From positions 1-64,000 of the forward strand of contig NHZP01000094.1 of the NCBI GenBank assembly GCA_003313425.1: DNA of 64,000 bases, written 5' to 3'. Positions 11,271 to 22,348 of the stretch are shown here, piece by piece. How positions within the stretch are numbered: the stretch's first letter is position 1; every line of letters begins with the position of its first letter. Origin of the DNA: Pseudopyrenochaeta lycopersici (Eukaryota; Ascomycota; Dothideomycetes; Pleosporales; Pseudopyrenochaetaceae). Under the pieces are notes generated by a model. It ran no database searches. It was not told the DNA's origin and worked only from the letters and a program-made list of their open reading frames with translations. The position numbers were made by a program, and so were the translations under genes.

Positions 11271-12398
11271 ATGCCACCACAACGCCAAATTTTACAAGAA
11301 ATAGACCAAAATACGCGCAGAGGCCCTAATTTAATAGTCCAGCAGCGAGATCAAATTATTAGGATGCTGCATAGTGGTTCTACAGTTGCTCAAGTTGCTG
11401 ACGCGTATGGCCGGAGTGAACGCGCCATACGCGACCTCAGGAAGAAATATCACCAAACAGGCACAACTGCAGATAAACCACGCAGCGGCCGGCCACCTAT
11501 ACTATCGCTTCATCAAAAGAAGATCATCTATCGCAAAGCACGTGCGCAGCCAAAAATTGAGTACAAAGAGCTAGCTGAAGTAGCAGTGGTTGTGAATCCA
11601 GATGGCACCTCTTCGAAGCCGCCTAGCTCTAGCACACTATCCCGATACCTTAAAAGACAAGGCCTCACTAAATCTCCTTATAAAAAGCGTCCTAAGCTCC
11701 ATCGCGGGGATGCGTTGAGGCGCCTCAAGTTCTGCAAGGAGTACTCTCAATTCCCATGGCATCGGCGCACGCTCAAGTTCTCTGACGAATGCTTAGTTCA
11801 GAAGGGCTCAGGGCAAAACCAAGAGTGGGTTTTTCGAAATTCACAAGAGAAATGGAAGACAATAATGCTCCAAACCTATGGCTGCGGTAAAAAGGTGTCA
11901 CAAATGGTATGGGGTTCAATATGGTTGGATGAACGTGGGTGTGCCCGGAGAAGTCCTCTAGTCATAATGGAGCGTGATTTCGATGCTCTAAAGTATGGGT
12001 ACTCCGCTAAAAGTTACATTAAGGCCTTGACTAAAGGGCTTCTACCATCTTGGCGTCGTTCTCAGCTTTTTATGCAGGATAACGCGCGCATACACACAGC
12101 TGCAGCGACGCGTGAGTTCCTGCGCGAGCACCACATCACCACCATCAAATGGCCAGCATACTCACCTGATCTCAACCCAATTGAGCACCTCTGGTGGTAC
12201 TTGAAGAAGCGCATGTACAAATTCTATCCACAATATAACAATTACAGCCAAGCTATAGAAGAGTGGGATGGCTTTTGCAGTGCATTGAAAGAGTGCTGGC
12301 GGCGCATACCAGCCAAGCTCATCAAGCGCCTCATCTTGAGTATGCGACAACGAATTGCTGCATGTAAAAAGGCACGAGGATGGCAAACAAAATATTAA
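11271..12398 (+). CDS. Tc1/mariner DD34E transposase
   Basis: A 375-residue intact protein that cuts and pastes its own element at TA sites, acting in the nucleus. The N-terminal half has paired helix-turn-helix segments: VAQVADAYGRSERAIRDLRK, then the GRPPILS linker, then a second HTH ending in TLSRYLKRQGL. The DDE_3 catalytic core shows KFSDEC (Asp172), FMQDNARIHT (Asp270) and YSPDLNPIEHLW (Glu305). Asp270 and Glu305 are separated by 34 residues, giving DD34E. Length, residues and TIRs all agree with a functional enzyme. No introns. Confidence 0.95.
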   Translation: MPPQRQILQEIDQNTRRGPNLIVQQRDQIIRMLHSGSTVAQVADAYGRSERAIRDLRKKYHQTGTTADKPRSGRPPILSLHQKKIIYRKARAQPKIEYKELAEVAVVVNPDGTSSKPPSSSTLSRYLKRQGLTKSPYKKRPKLHRGDALRRLKFCKEYSQFPWHRRTLKFSDECLVQKGSGQNQEWVFRNSQEKWKTIMLQTYGCGKKVSQMVWGSIWLDERGCARRSPLVIMERDFDALKYGYSAKSYIKALTKGLLPSWRRSQLFMQDNARIHTAAATREFLREHHITTIKWPAYSPDLNPIEHLWWYLKKRMYKFYPQYNNYSQAIEEWDGFCSALKECWRRIPAKLIKRLILSMRQRIAACKKARGWQTKY

Positions 12399-12510
12399 TC
12401 ATCTATGCAACTCTTGACCCAAAAAAATTTAATTATATAATATTTTGGCTGAGATATATGGTGTTGAAGTTTGGTGTACATGTGCTTGAGAGGGTGGCTC
12501 GTGCATGCGC

Positions 12511-12534
12511 GGCGGAAACTTTTGCGGGTCACTG
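12511..12534 (-). repeat. Right TIR of the Tc1/mariner element
   Basis: Reverse complement of the left TIR, followed by TA. Confidence 0.92.
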
Positions 12535-12536
12535 TA

Positions 12537-13294
12537 GCGTACACCCTAACACACGGCATACTTGTGCTTCGGGGCCTGTAAGCGAAATTAGAACACCGCA
12601 GGCTGTTCGACAACGAGAGAACCTCTCCATCACCGCATTTGGTTGAGAGCAGCTATTGTTGTTGCTTGGCTTGTCGTTGGTCGCCTTGCAAAATTCCTCA
12701 GCTGTGTTTATAGCAGGGTACTAGCAATCTATGCAACAGTTTTTCAACAAAGTATAGCCAGAATCAAATAGACAATATATTGTGCAGGCCTCGATATATC
12801 GAATATCGCGTTTGCTAGACTCCGGTCTAGCGACTCCCTGTTCACATAACTATGTAATTTCCTTACGACATAACGGTTGTTTAGACCTTTTGTACATCTA
12901 GTTTTCAGTATGTAGCTGCAAAAAGCAGGGGTTAATTTCGGCTGTTGAATATTTACCCGTATCCCAGCTACTGCTGACCGAGACTGCCTCGGAAGGCAGT
13001 ATTGCTGACATGCCAAGCGCATGCCCTGAGAAGAGACAATCTTGATACCTCGGAAAGGGTGTCATGCCACTGTTTTAGAGTTTTAAAGGCCCGCAATAGT
13101 GAACCAGCTTGCCCCGTGCTCGCCCGCGATCCGATTTTGCATGCAGGTCCGTACCAGGGTGTGGTCAACTTGCTCGATTTGTAGGATGATCGCTGAGTAG
13201 CAGATATCTACTGCCAAATGTGACCTCTGCCCTCGATCGCTATCCGTTCATTCAACCCTCATTTTCCTTCCTTTCAATAAGCTCTCGGGGCAAT
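12537..13294. other. No supported gene; promoter side of the chitinase
   Basis: No family recognised. The short minus-strand frames at 12744-13168 look random. The last about 100 bases are pyrimidine-rich, as often seen upstream of fungal start codons. Confidence 0.45.
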
Positions 13295-16200
13295 ATGGCT
13301 CGAGAAGCGTTCATTCTCTTGTTTTGGACTATCGCCCTCTTCACTCTTTCATTCACCTCTGCATTACCGCAGTCGCACTCTCGTTTTCACAAAACAGTCC
13401 ATGCACCAACTTGCAAAAACCCAGTCTCGTACGTAGATGAATATTACATACTTAGCGAGTGTGAAATATTTTGTGGATCTCGTCAGAGTTACAAATGCAT
13501 TGAGAGATTCGCAACATAATTTAGCACTCCCAATTTTACGATATACTGACTGAAGTATAGACATTTTGATTATTCTGCCAAGCCAAAGCGTGATGAAAAT
13601 GCGCCCATATGCCCCAATTCTCCAGGTATCGACCTGTTCGCGCGAGCACTTGAGCCACGTGCCGCAGACGACTACTCATGCTCCGAAAGTAAGCCATGCA
13701 AAAATGGGGCGTGCTGTCCAAAAGCTACTGGATATTGCAATGGACAAAGCCCCAATGAAGTCTGCTGGTCAAATTGCGATGCCAAAGCAGAATGTGGAAG
13801 GGACGCCGATCCACCAGGGAAGAAGTGTCCGCTGAATGTTTGCTGCTCCAAGTTCGGGTATGAAAGCCATAGAATTTCTGGATTGGATTCAGCTAACATC
13901 AGGTAGTTTCTGTGGAATGACGGCCGAATTCTGCGACAAGGGAACTGAAGAGGACCCTGGATGTCAGAGCAACTGTGATCAACCTGGGTCGGGCGGTTCT
14001 GGAGGCGACGTCCAGAAGAAGGTTATCGGCTACTACGAAGCCTGGGCACACGACAGAAAATGTCAAGGAATGGTACAAGATTCTTACTTCCCATTTGTAC
14101 ATGACTAACATGATCTGCAGGACTTCAGGAATATTCCTACTGGTGCCTTGACACATCTATACTTCTCCTTTGGTTATATCTCCCCTGGCGAGTTTGACCT
14201 GATTCCTATGGACGACCTGAAGCCCGACCTTTTCTCCCAGTTCACTGAGGTAAAGCGGAGCAACCCTGGTCTGAAAACCGTGATTGCACTCGGTGGTTGG
14301 ACCTTCAATGATAATGGTACCGCGACTCAACCTGTTTTTAGTGACATGGTCAGCACAGCGGCAAACCGAGCCAAGTTCATCAAGAAGCTGTTCGCGTTCA
14401 TGCGCCAGTATGCGTTTGATGGCGTCGACTTTGATTGGGAATATCCAGGAGCCCCTGACCGAGGTGGTCGCCCAGAAGACGGCAAGAATTTTGTGACTTT
14501 CTTGAAGGAACTGGATGACGCCAACAAGCAGCAGCAGATGCACTACATTGTCTCTTTTACAGTTCCAACGAGTTTCTGGTACCTCAGACATTTCGACCTT
14601 AAAGCTGTCGATTATGTCGACTTTATTAACGTCATGAGTTACGATCTGCACGGAGTTTGGGACTCTACAAATCCTATTGGCAACCACATCTACGGACATT
14701 CAAACTTGACGGAGATTAAGCTAGCGCTCGACCTCTTCTGGCGGAACAATATCAAACCTGAGAAGCTTAATCTCGGTCTAGGATTCTATGGCCGAAGCTT
14801 TCAGCTATCGAATACTGCATGTTATCAACCAGGCTGTAACTTCAAGGGTGGTGCTGCTCCTGGCCCATGCTCCAAGAATTCGGGAACTCTTACCTATAAG
14901 GAGATTCAGGACATCATCAAACAACACAACATCAAGCCGTACCACGATAAGGAAGCGGCAGTCAAATACATAACATGGAATCAGGATCAATGGGTCTCTT
15001 ATGATGATAAAGAAACATTCAAGGCAAAAATCGATTTCGCCAACAAGCTAGGCCTCGGCGGTCTCCTCATTTGGGCTATCGACCAGGACACAGACGACCT
15101 TGAAGCGCTCAATGCAGTAATAAGCCCCCAATCGGTCAAAGCCCTCGCGATGACTGCTGATGATGCTTCTTTCTGGGACGATGCCACTGTCCCTGATTGC
15201 TACGTTACAGACTGCGGAGGCACATGTAATCCTGGATTCTTCAAAATAACACAACAGCCCTGCGGCGGCGCAAAACCAGTCACACGACATTCCAAAGAGA
15301 AGGACAGTCAGTTATGTTGCCCAACCGCTAGTGCACCCGACCCCAAGAAATGTACTTGGCGTGGGACAGCCCATTTGTGCAACGGTCATTGTCATGACAA
15401 TGAGGTTCTACTACAAATGAACAAATGGGGTGATGGCAAGTACTGCGAGGATGGGAACAAAGCCTATTGCTGTGAGTCACCTGCAGCCAAGGGACACGAC
15501 TGCTACTGGGCTGGCGTCGGCAGGGATTGCAATGGCGATGATACAACTATGACCTTCTCCGGCACGTTCCTGAGCACAGTCGCCGATCTTGCTATGCCGT
15601 AACGCTTATCGACACACCATTGGTCAGATGGCTCGAAGAGCTGGATATGGATATGCAGAAACGGTATTGCTGCCCGAAAAAGGATGCGAAAAACTGGAAA
15701 AATTGCCGTTGGTGTGGCGACTCTGAATCATCCGACCCGTGTTTCGACAATCATTGTCCCGTTGGCAAACAAGTCCAGCTTACCGATAGTCCATACGGAT
15801 TTGGCCAATCATGTTTCCCACATATGGAAAGAACGAGAGTTTACTGCTGCGACCCTACAGATGGTAAACAGTTGTTTTTGCCGGTTCCCTTGGATCGGCT
15901 TTTCAAGGATCCACCAACGGGCAACGATGTGCACACTGATTTCACACTGGAAGTGGACGATACGTTTGGCGGCCAGGGTGGAAAGACTGACAATGATCCG
16001 GGCAATGCTGCATTTCAGTTCGTTGTTCTTGCATCCCCGGAAGAGCTGCAACACTCTCTTGACAAGCGCGACGGATCTGACTGGGAGCTGTTCAATTGCA
16101 AAGGAGGACCTAGTGAGGATGAGCAAACCATTCAGATGTTCTGCACGGACTCTTCAGAAAACAGCAACTGCCACAAGATCGGGCTGGGCCATGGCGTGCC

Positions 16201-18838
16201 GGGCACTATTCTTGAAATGCCGGCTGGGTGTGGAGCGGGGCGCTATGCAGTAGCCAAGTCCATGGTTCCATCGAAAGATCAAAGCATACCCCACCACCTT
16301 GTGAAGCGGGTGGTAGGGGGGTTCAAGCCGACTGTATATGATCTTACCTTTGACTACGAGTTTAGACGCGTTCCCCGTGGCGCTGGTGAGACTCACATGC
16401 GAATTGACTTCTCCAATAAGGATAATTACTGGGACAATGTTGTTGCCGCTGCTTCTAGCAAGCGCAAAGCCAAGCGCTCGCTTTCTGATGTAGGTGGTAA
16501 TCACAAGAGGTGGCTCGAGGAAGAATGGAGAGACGACTTTCATGGCGGCAGTCTCAGCCATGACGAACTTCACAAGCGATGGTTTGGTTCCGATATCCTT
16601 GCCTGGCTGAAGAATTTAGTCAAGCCTGAGATTAAGAAAGAATTTACGCACAATGTAAAGGAGCAGATTATTGCCAAGATCATCGACGACAAGGTCACTT
16701 GTACTTCAGGCAACACCAAGTTGGACGCACATATCCTCGTGCAAGCTTTGACAGACGTCAGTGTCGCCACGAGCTTCGGGTTTACGCTTATCACAAAGCT
16801 CAACTTTGGCAGTCCGGGAAGTCCATTGGACCTCAGCCAATCATACCTTACCTTTAGCAACGAAGGAAAAGTAACAGCAACATTCACACTCGAAGCACTC
16901 ATCCGCGTCACCTACGAATCCGGAGAAAGACCATTGTAACACTACCGTTCCCCGGTGCAACATTACGAGTGCCTGGAATCGTGACTATTGGCCCGTCCGT
17001 CAGAGTTGCTGGCGAGTTCAACGCCGGGCTGACACTTTCTGCTGAAATTGAAACAAAAGTGGACCTTGCAGACTGGGAGGTACGTCAAACTTATCCAGCC
17101 GCAGAACAAAACTACGAGCCTAAGATAGAAAATGACCTTGATTCCGGGGATTCCGGAAACCAGAACGGCCTGCTAGAACCTCAGTTTTTTGCTGGGGTTT
17201 TGGCTGAGGGCAAGGCCGAAGCCCATCTCAGGGCTATTGCAGAGTTCGGTATTCGTTTTGACGATCGCTGGAAGGTAGGAGCTGCGACTGCCGGTGTCGT
17301 CGCGGACGGATATGTTCGTTTCGAAGTCGGAGCTGGCGTGAGCACAGTGGCAACCTGTCCTTGGACTTATGGCCTGACACTGGGTGCAAAGCTGTATGCA
17401 CAGATAGATACCCCTTCGCAATTTGGTTGGGGTAAGAAGACATGGGACCTGCCAGGCTCCGGTGAGGTACCAATCATTCCAGGCGGCAAGTGTCCTGATC
17501 TTCGAACCGGTCAGCCGACAAGACGAGACTTGCTTTCGATCGATGGTGGCCGCGGTAGCCTAAATACATCATCTTACCGGGAGGTTGAGGCCGAATCCAT
17601 CAGCTTGCACAGGCTTGGCAAGCGGGCTGTTCCATGGGGTCCGCCATTTCATATTGATCTTCAGAAACTCCTTTGCCCCAATGCACAAGTCAGCGGCGCC
17701 CAATCTGGCACGGAATGTGAGAAGCTCTCCCATGTTCCAGGAAGTGATAGCAAGGACGTTGCCAAACGCGCTTCTGGCGATATCTCGTCATATCATCATT
17801 TCGACAAGCGCGAGACCAAGAAACAAACCTTCTGCGAGGAAAGAGCTGTGATTACAATTTTCAGTCCTGATTTTCCCTCGTCAGGTCAACTATACGGTGT
17901 AAGTAACCTAAAAGCGACGTCTTAAATATTTATGTAGCAAAGCACTGACCACGTTGTAGGTCTTTCCAGGCGCCCTCACGTATGGATATACGAACCCTAC
18001 CGTCTGCACAAACTTTGGGTTTGGCCAGATCGCTGCCCCCACAGACACGTCGCTGTTCGCAACTGAGCATATTCTCGAATTCCAGATGATTCAGGAATTC
18101 TTCGAAGATTTTGCAAAGAATAATCCTAGAATCGATTGCTACACACCTCGCATGGCGAATGAGGAGACTTGTCACTGTCTTAAAAATTTCTGGTACCAGC
18201 TTAAACCTGGCCAAAAACCGATCATTAACGGAGAGACAAAAGATCCAATCGACCACCTAGGCGCCGTATTCCCTGGCCGCTACAACCAGTGGGGTAACGA
18301 GCTGGTGCTCCTCGACAAAGAAGTTAACAACATCAAAGAAGGATTTTGGGGCAAGGATCCGGCACGAAACACATACACCCTGCAGGAATATGCGGGTCAC
18401 GGCAACAGTCTTTTCAAGAACGTAAAAGACACAATCACTGCTATACGGTATCATATAGATCCGACCATCAATGGTCATCTTGTAAGGCAGAAGGACCGTG
18501 TGGGCCAGAGATTCAATGACCTTGAAACACAGTATCTTCCATTGATCACGAAGGATATTGGAGGCGTACAGCGAACATGGGCATCCCTCGGTCTGCAAAA
18601 CCGATGGAACACGTTCATGCGGGGAAGAGCAGCCACAGCGATCACAGACGCATACAATCATGTTGAAGAATATCTAACAGCACTCGAAGAAGGATATGCT
18701 ACGCAAAGGCAACGCAATTTTGCTAATCAACTTGGAGATACCGAAGATGGCCGAAACTTGAGGGGATTTATCGCGAAAATTGACGCATTAAGGGCTGAGT
18801 GGACAAATAACAGGCCTGTATGGACAAACCCATTTTAA
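13295..18838 (+). CDS. Secreted GH18 chitinase with chitin-binding modules and killer-toxin-like C-terminal region (frame broken twice)
   Basis: The start at 13295 gives a signal peptide (REAFILLFWTIALFTLSFTS). After a tentative intron (13429-13560) comes a Cys-rich chitin-binding type-1 region with SCSESKPCKNGACCP. Introns 13858-13906 (49 nt) and 14073-14120 (48 nt) lead into a GH18 catalytic domain with FDGVDFDWEYPG, the DxxDxDxE motif with its catalytic Glu, and a late LLIWAIDQD. Further Cys-rich repeats and a long region with many Lys-Arg pairs follow. Intron 17899-17959 precedes the last exon, which ends at 18838. This is the architecture of subgroup-C chitinases related to yeast killer-toxin alpha subunits: secreted and chitin-hydrolysing. 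A one-base shift is required near 15590-15615 (TAA at 15600-15602) and another near 16930, and no intron explains either. The copy is therefore a young pseudogene or carries assembly indels. Confidence 0.85.
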
Positions 18839-18936
18839 TAGTCTTCTGGTATTAATTGACTATTATACAGGGCTATAGCTCTTATTAATTAGAGGTCTTA
18901 GTGTCAGGTTATTAGTAAGAATAAACTGTCTCTTTT

Positions 18937-19085
18937 TTAAGCTGCGCATTCAGCCCATGTAATAACCCTCGCTGTCGCAGCGTCTCCGAGGATATAGAGT
19001 AGATTTTCGTCCTTCTTCGTATATCCAGTCATTGCTTCGACAAAGTGAACAGGATATCGTCTTGCTGTGCAAATCGGCCATAGAA
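18937..19085 (-). pseudogene. Possible C-terminal coding fragment, unknown family
   Basis: About 50 codons on the minus strand read as a protein-like stretch (RYPVHFVEAMTGYTKKDENL and ATARVITWAECAA) ending at a stop at 18937-18939. The frame has a TGA just upstream. It lies between the chitinase and the pogo element. I do not recognise the family; it may be the tail of a gene truncated by the neighbouring insertion. Confidence 0.3.
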
Positions 19086-19184
19086 GTAGTCAACAAGTGT
19101 ATAACGTGAGCGGCAAGCGAAACGCCTAGGTAAGCGAAACGCCCACTCTTGCTAAGACTACACCTCTTTCTACCTTTAACTACA

Positions 19185-19509
19185 ATGTCTCAACAACTTA
19201 ATATTGAATTACTCCCTTGTGAGGATAGAATTATCTTAGCTATCCAAGCAATGAAAAAAGACGCGACATTAAGTGATCGACGAGCTGCAGCAGTCTACAA
19301 CGTTCCTAGAAGGACTCTCCGCGACCGACGCGCTGGAAAGCTTTCACGACGCGACAGCCAACCCAACTCGTCAAAGCTTAACAGGCACGAGGAAGACGCG
19401 ATTATCCAATATATAAGGAAGCTAGACGCGCGAGGATTTGCCCCTACACTGTCTTATCTCCGTGAGATAGCGAATCAGTTGCTGGCTGCTCGTGGTAGTG
19501 GCCAGGTGG
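19185..19509 (+). pseudogene. Pogo element 1 transposase, N-terminal part
   Basis: Starts MSQQLN and contains the psq-type helix-turn-helix (DRRAAAVYNVPRRTLRDRR) followed by the CENP-B-like HTH (EEDAIIQYIRKLDARGFAPT). The frame is cut at 19509 by the hAT element. Removing that element and one copy of its 8-bp duplication restores the frame into 22349. The interrupted gene cannot make transposase. Confidence 0.85.
19502..19509 (+). repeat. Left 8-bp target-site duplication of the hAT element
   Basis: CCAGGTGG, identical to 22341-22348. Eight bases is the hAT signature. Confidence 0.95.
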
Positions 19510-22340
19510 CAGGGTTGCCATGTATTGAATGATTTGAATAGTAGGCCTATATTCAATACATATACATATTCAGCTGTCGCTATTCAATTCATAATCATAT
19601 TCATGAATTACATTAGTAAGCAGCTATCACCAGTCTTGGCAAGGTATTGAAGTTCGAGAGTTTACCTAATAGGTGATATGGCCTTGATTTGAGGCTGTAG
19701 AGTTCTGCCAAAAGTTCTATCGCGAGTCCTGGCTTGGTGTAGTGGTGTAGCCGTCGCTGTCGTCATCAAATACCTCTTGGTTCTCATCATTCTTCTCATC
19801 CTCATCCAGCCTGTCCAGTAGCTCCCTCCTCCAGTCGGCAGCAATCCCTGTACGAAGCCAGCTCTTCAAACACTCACTCCTCTCTATAGTAGCAGCGCCA
19901 AGCTTGAATCTTGACCAGCTTATAGTCCTCCGGGCGCCGGAAAAGATCCTTTCCGGCTCTGCCGACATAGCTGGAATAGAGAGGATCTCAATAGCCATAC
20001 GAGAGAGCGACGGGTAGGCCTGGCGATTGGCTGGCTGCAGCCACCAGTCTAGCGATGATGTTCCAGTAGGTAGCTTGGCCAGCGGTGGGCTATTGATGAA
20101 GTGTTCGAATTCGTCGACGAACGAATTCATCGCATGAGCTCGTTCGAATAGGTCGTACGCATCAGGTTCCTTGTTCCTATCCTCACTATCTAGTATTTCA
20201 TCGGCAGTGTATTTATCTTTGTATTGATTCACCCAAAGTCGGCGTGTTGCATCAATAGTTTTCTTCTTCCAATCTGTCTTCCACTCCCGCTTCAAGTATG
20301 CATGCGACGATGAGGTGCGAGTAATAGGGCTGCGCCGTACACTACTACTTTGTCGGTAAGGCTGTAATACACATCAAAGGCTGCCCATGCGGCGTCAATC
20401 GCGTTGTGTAACTTCGGCTGGCCGGCGTATTTGACCTATCGCGAGTTAGTGATTGCGACTATGTAAATAACTACTGTGCATACATCTGACGCCCGGAAAT
20501 GCGATCCTAGGAAATCCATACTAAATAAAACTTGATCTAGGGTCGCATTATCACGCTGTACCTCGTTGGTAATACGCTCGAACGGTTGGAAGAAGTTCGC
20601 AACGTCTTGCAGAAGCGCCCAGTCGCTTGGTGATAGTATATCATCATCAAACTTAGTGTAGTGCTCTTCCTGAAACTTGATTATATAGCGCTTAAGTAGC
20701 AGCGCTACTTTTATCATTGTGTACCAAGAATTCCATCGAGTCTCGTTGTCTAGAGGTATAATACGGCCAGCGAGCCGTACAAACGCTTGGTAGAGTGCAT
20801 TGGTGGATCGAATAGTAACTACAGTGTTATGAAGCTTACCAATAGGCCTCATCTTGCGAAATGCATATTTGCCAAGCTTTGACTTTCGGAATTGTTTCTG
20901 AACGATCGCATCTATATCATCCGGATCGATAGTGTCGTTGTCTTGAAGTTGCTTTCTAGCAGCTTCGAATGCGGCCTGTACAGCCGCCTTATCTGGGCAG
21001 AAGAAGAAGGCTTGTATGGCTATATTGATTACATGGCCATGGCAGCGAATTCGACGCTGGGTAGCGTTCAAATAGGTAGCGAATCCTGCTTCATCAAGGC
21101 GACGGGCAAGGCGCCTTAATAGTAGATCGTTCGAACCGTGGTTATCGCCGACGCAGTAGCCAATCTGATTTAGTATTTCGTACTCGGTAATCGCATTCCA
21201 TAGAGGGTCAATTTGATCGTCACCACCGTGGCTATCAGGTAGGTAGGGTAGAGCAAGGAGAGCCTTACGACGCTTGAATTCTGAACCGACAAAATGTGCC
21301 ACTATCGCTAGAAAGTTCTTCCGATTTGGTGACGACCAGACGTCGAGCGCTAAGTGTATGGATGAGATAGATGTCTTGAGCTTCTTCTTAAGCATCTCTT
21401 TATCTAATTCGTACGATTCGCGAATTATATTACTAATAGTCGTATGGCTAGTTGGAAGAACGTCTTTGGCCATATAATTTACCGATTGGATAAGTGCATG
21501 TAGCTCTGGCCAGGTTACTGCACTGTACGGAAGGTTTCGAACGACGATAAGCTCTGCGAGGGCCTCTCGAACCAGGGGCTTATTAATGCACTCTTTAAGC
21601 TGCCTATCCAGCTTCTTCTGGGCTGTAGCTTCTGCACGGATTGCCTGCTTCTGCATCATATTTTGAATATTATTTCCGGAAGCTTTCCTAACGAGATTGC
21701 CTTCAGGAGCTATAACAATCCCATGGTGTTCCTTAAGGTGCGTACGCGCGTTTCCACTTAAATATTCCATTTTATTACAGATTGAGCAGTACCAGCAGTT
21801 CCGGTTACCCCTTTTCTTTAATTCACCTTCCTTTGGCCTCCTCTATAGGTCCCATGTTGACTTGGCTCGTATACAACGTTGTTTTCGGGGGCGTATTAGG
21901 GCATCAGCCTGGGTAGAGTCTTCCGCGACAGTAAGGCCGTCAAACAACGCAGAATCAAGTTCGGATACGTCAGACGAATTGTCAGAGGCTACAATTGATG
22001 TATTTAATGAAGGTTCGGGTGTTGACGACGACATTAGGATCAAATTATTAATAGATTTGATAGGTAAGATGTATTTTAGTAGTACAGGACCCAGTGTGTA
22101 AATGCCAAGTACCCTATCACGTTTCTAGTATAGGGCATGCACTGTAGCCGAATAGCCTCATATTGAGAGCTAATTGTACTTGAAATCTTTCAAATTTCTA
22201 GCTATTTCATATATAAATCTCTGACTGAATATATGTATTATACAAATCATATTCATGCCCTCAAAACTATACATATTCATCGTGAATAGTTTATGTATAG
22301 TATTTTATTCATGAATAGTAAAATATACATAGCAACCCTG
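19510..22340 (-). mobile_element. hAT element, 2831 bp, inserted in pogo element 1
   Basis: It starts CAGGGTTGCCATGTAT and ends with its reverse complement with one mismatch (TIR of about 16 bp; the right copy is at 22325-22340). It is bounded by perfect CCAGGTGG duplications. The subterminal regions (19530-19620 and 22200-22330) are AT-rich and repetitive around TATTCA/ATGAAT, which are possible transposase-binding sites. The transposase lies on the minus strand and carries a stop and a frame break, so this copy is probably non-autonomous, although its ends look mobilisable. Confidence 0.93.
19717..22043 (-). pseudogene. hAT transposase with BED finger, broken
   Basis: The frame starts near 22043. 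The N-terminal part contains a BED-type zinc finger (CWYCSIC ... HLKEHH) and is preceded by an in-frame TAG at about 21852. The central region carries the hAT catalytic fold (HLALDVWSSPNRKNFLAIVA; CVGDNHGSNDLL; RIRCHGHVINIA; DNETRWNSWYTM). An intron at 20436-20483 (48 nt) fits. A one-base frame shift follows near 20300. The C-terminal dimerisation region (YPSLSRMAIEILSIPAMSAE, then PERIFSGARRTISW) runs to 19717. One stop plus one shift make it inactive as read. Confidence 0.88.
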
Positions 22341-22348
22341 CCAGGTGG
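22341..22348 (+). repeat. Right 8-bp target-site duplication of the hAT element
   Basis: CCAGGTGG, identical to 19502-19509. Confidence 0.95.

Larger units (their letters stand above)
11186..12534 (+). mobile_element. Complete Tc1/mariner element, 1349 bp
   Basis: Terminal inverted repeats of about 25 bp start CAGTGACC(C)CGCAAAAGTTT and end the element in reverse complement; the left copy has one extra C. TA dinucleotides flank both ends (11184-11185 and 12535-12536), as expected for Tc1/mariner target duplication. One uninterrupted transposase gene fills the interior. Intact TIRs, TA duplication and an open frame make a recently active, possibly still autonomous element plausible. Confidence 0.93.

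Noticed and set aside
14157..14699. 180-codon minus-strand frame inside the chitinase
   Set aside because: Antisense to the GH18 catalytic domain, which has full family motifs.
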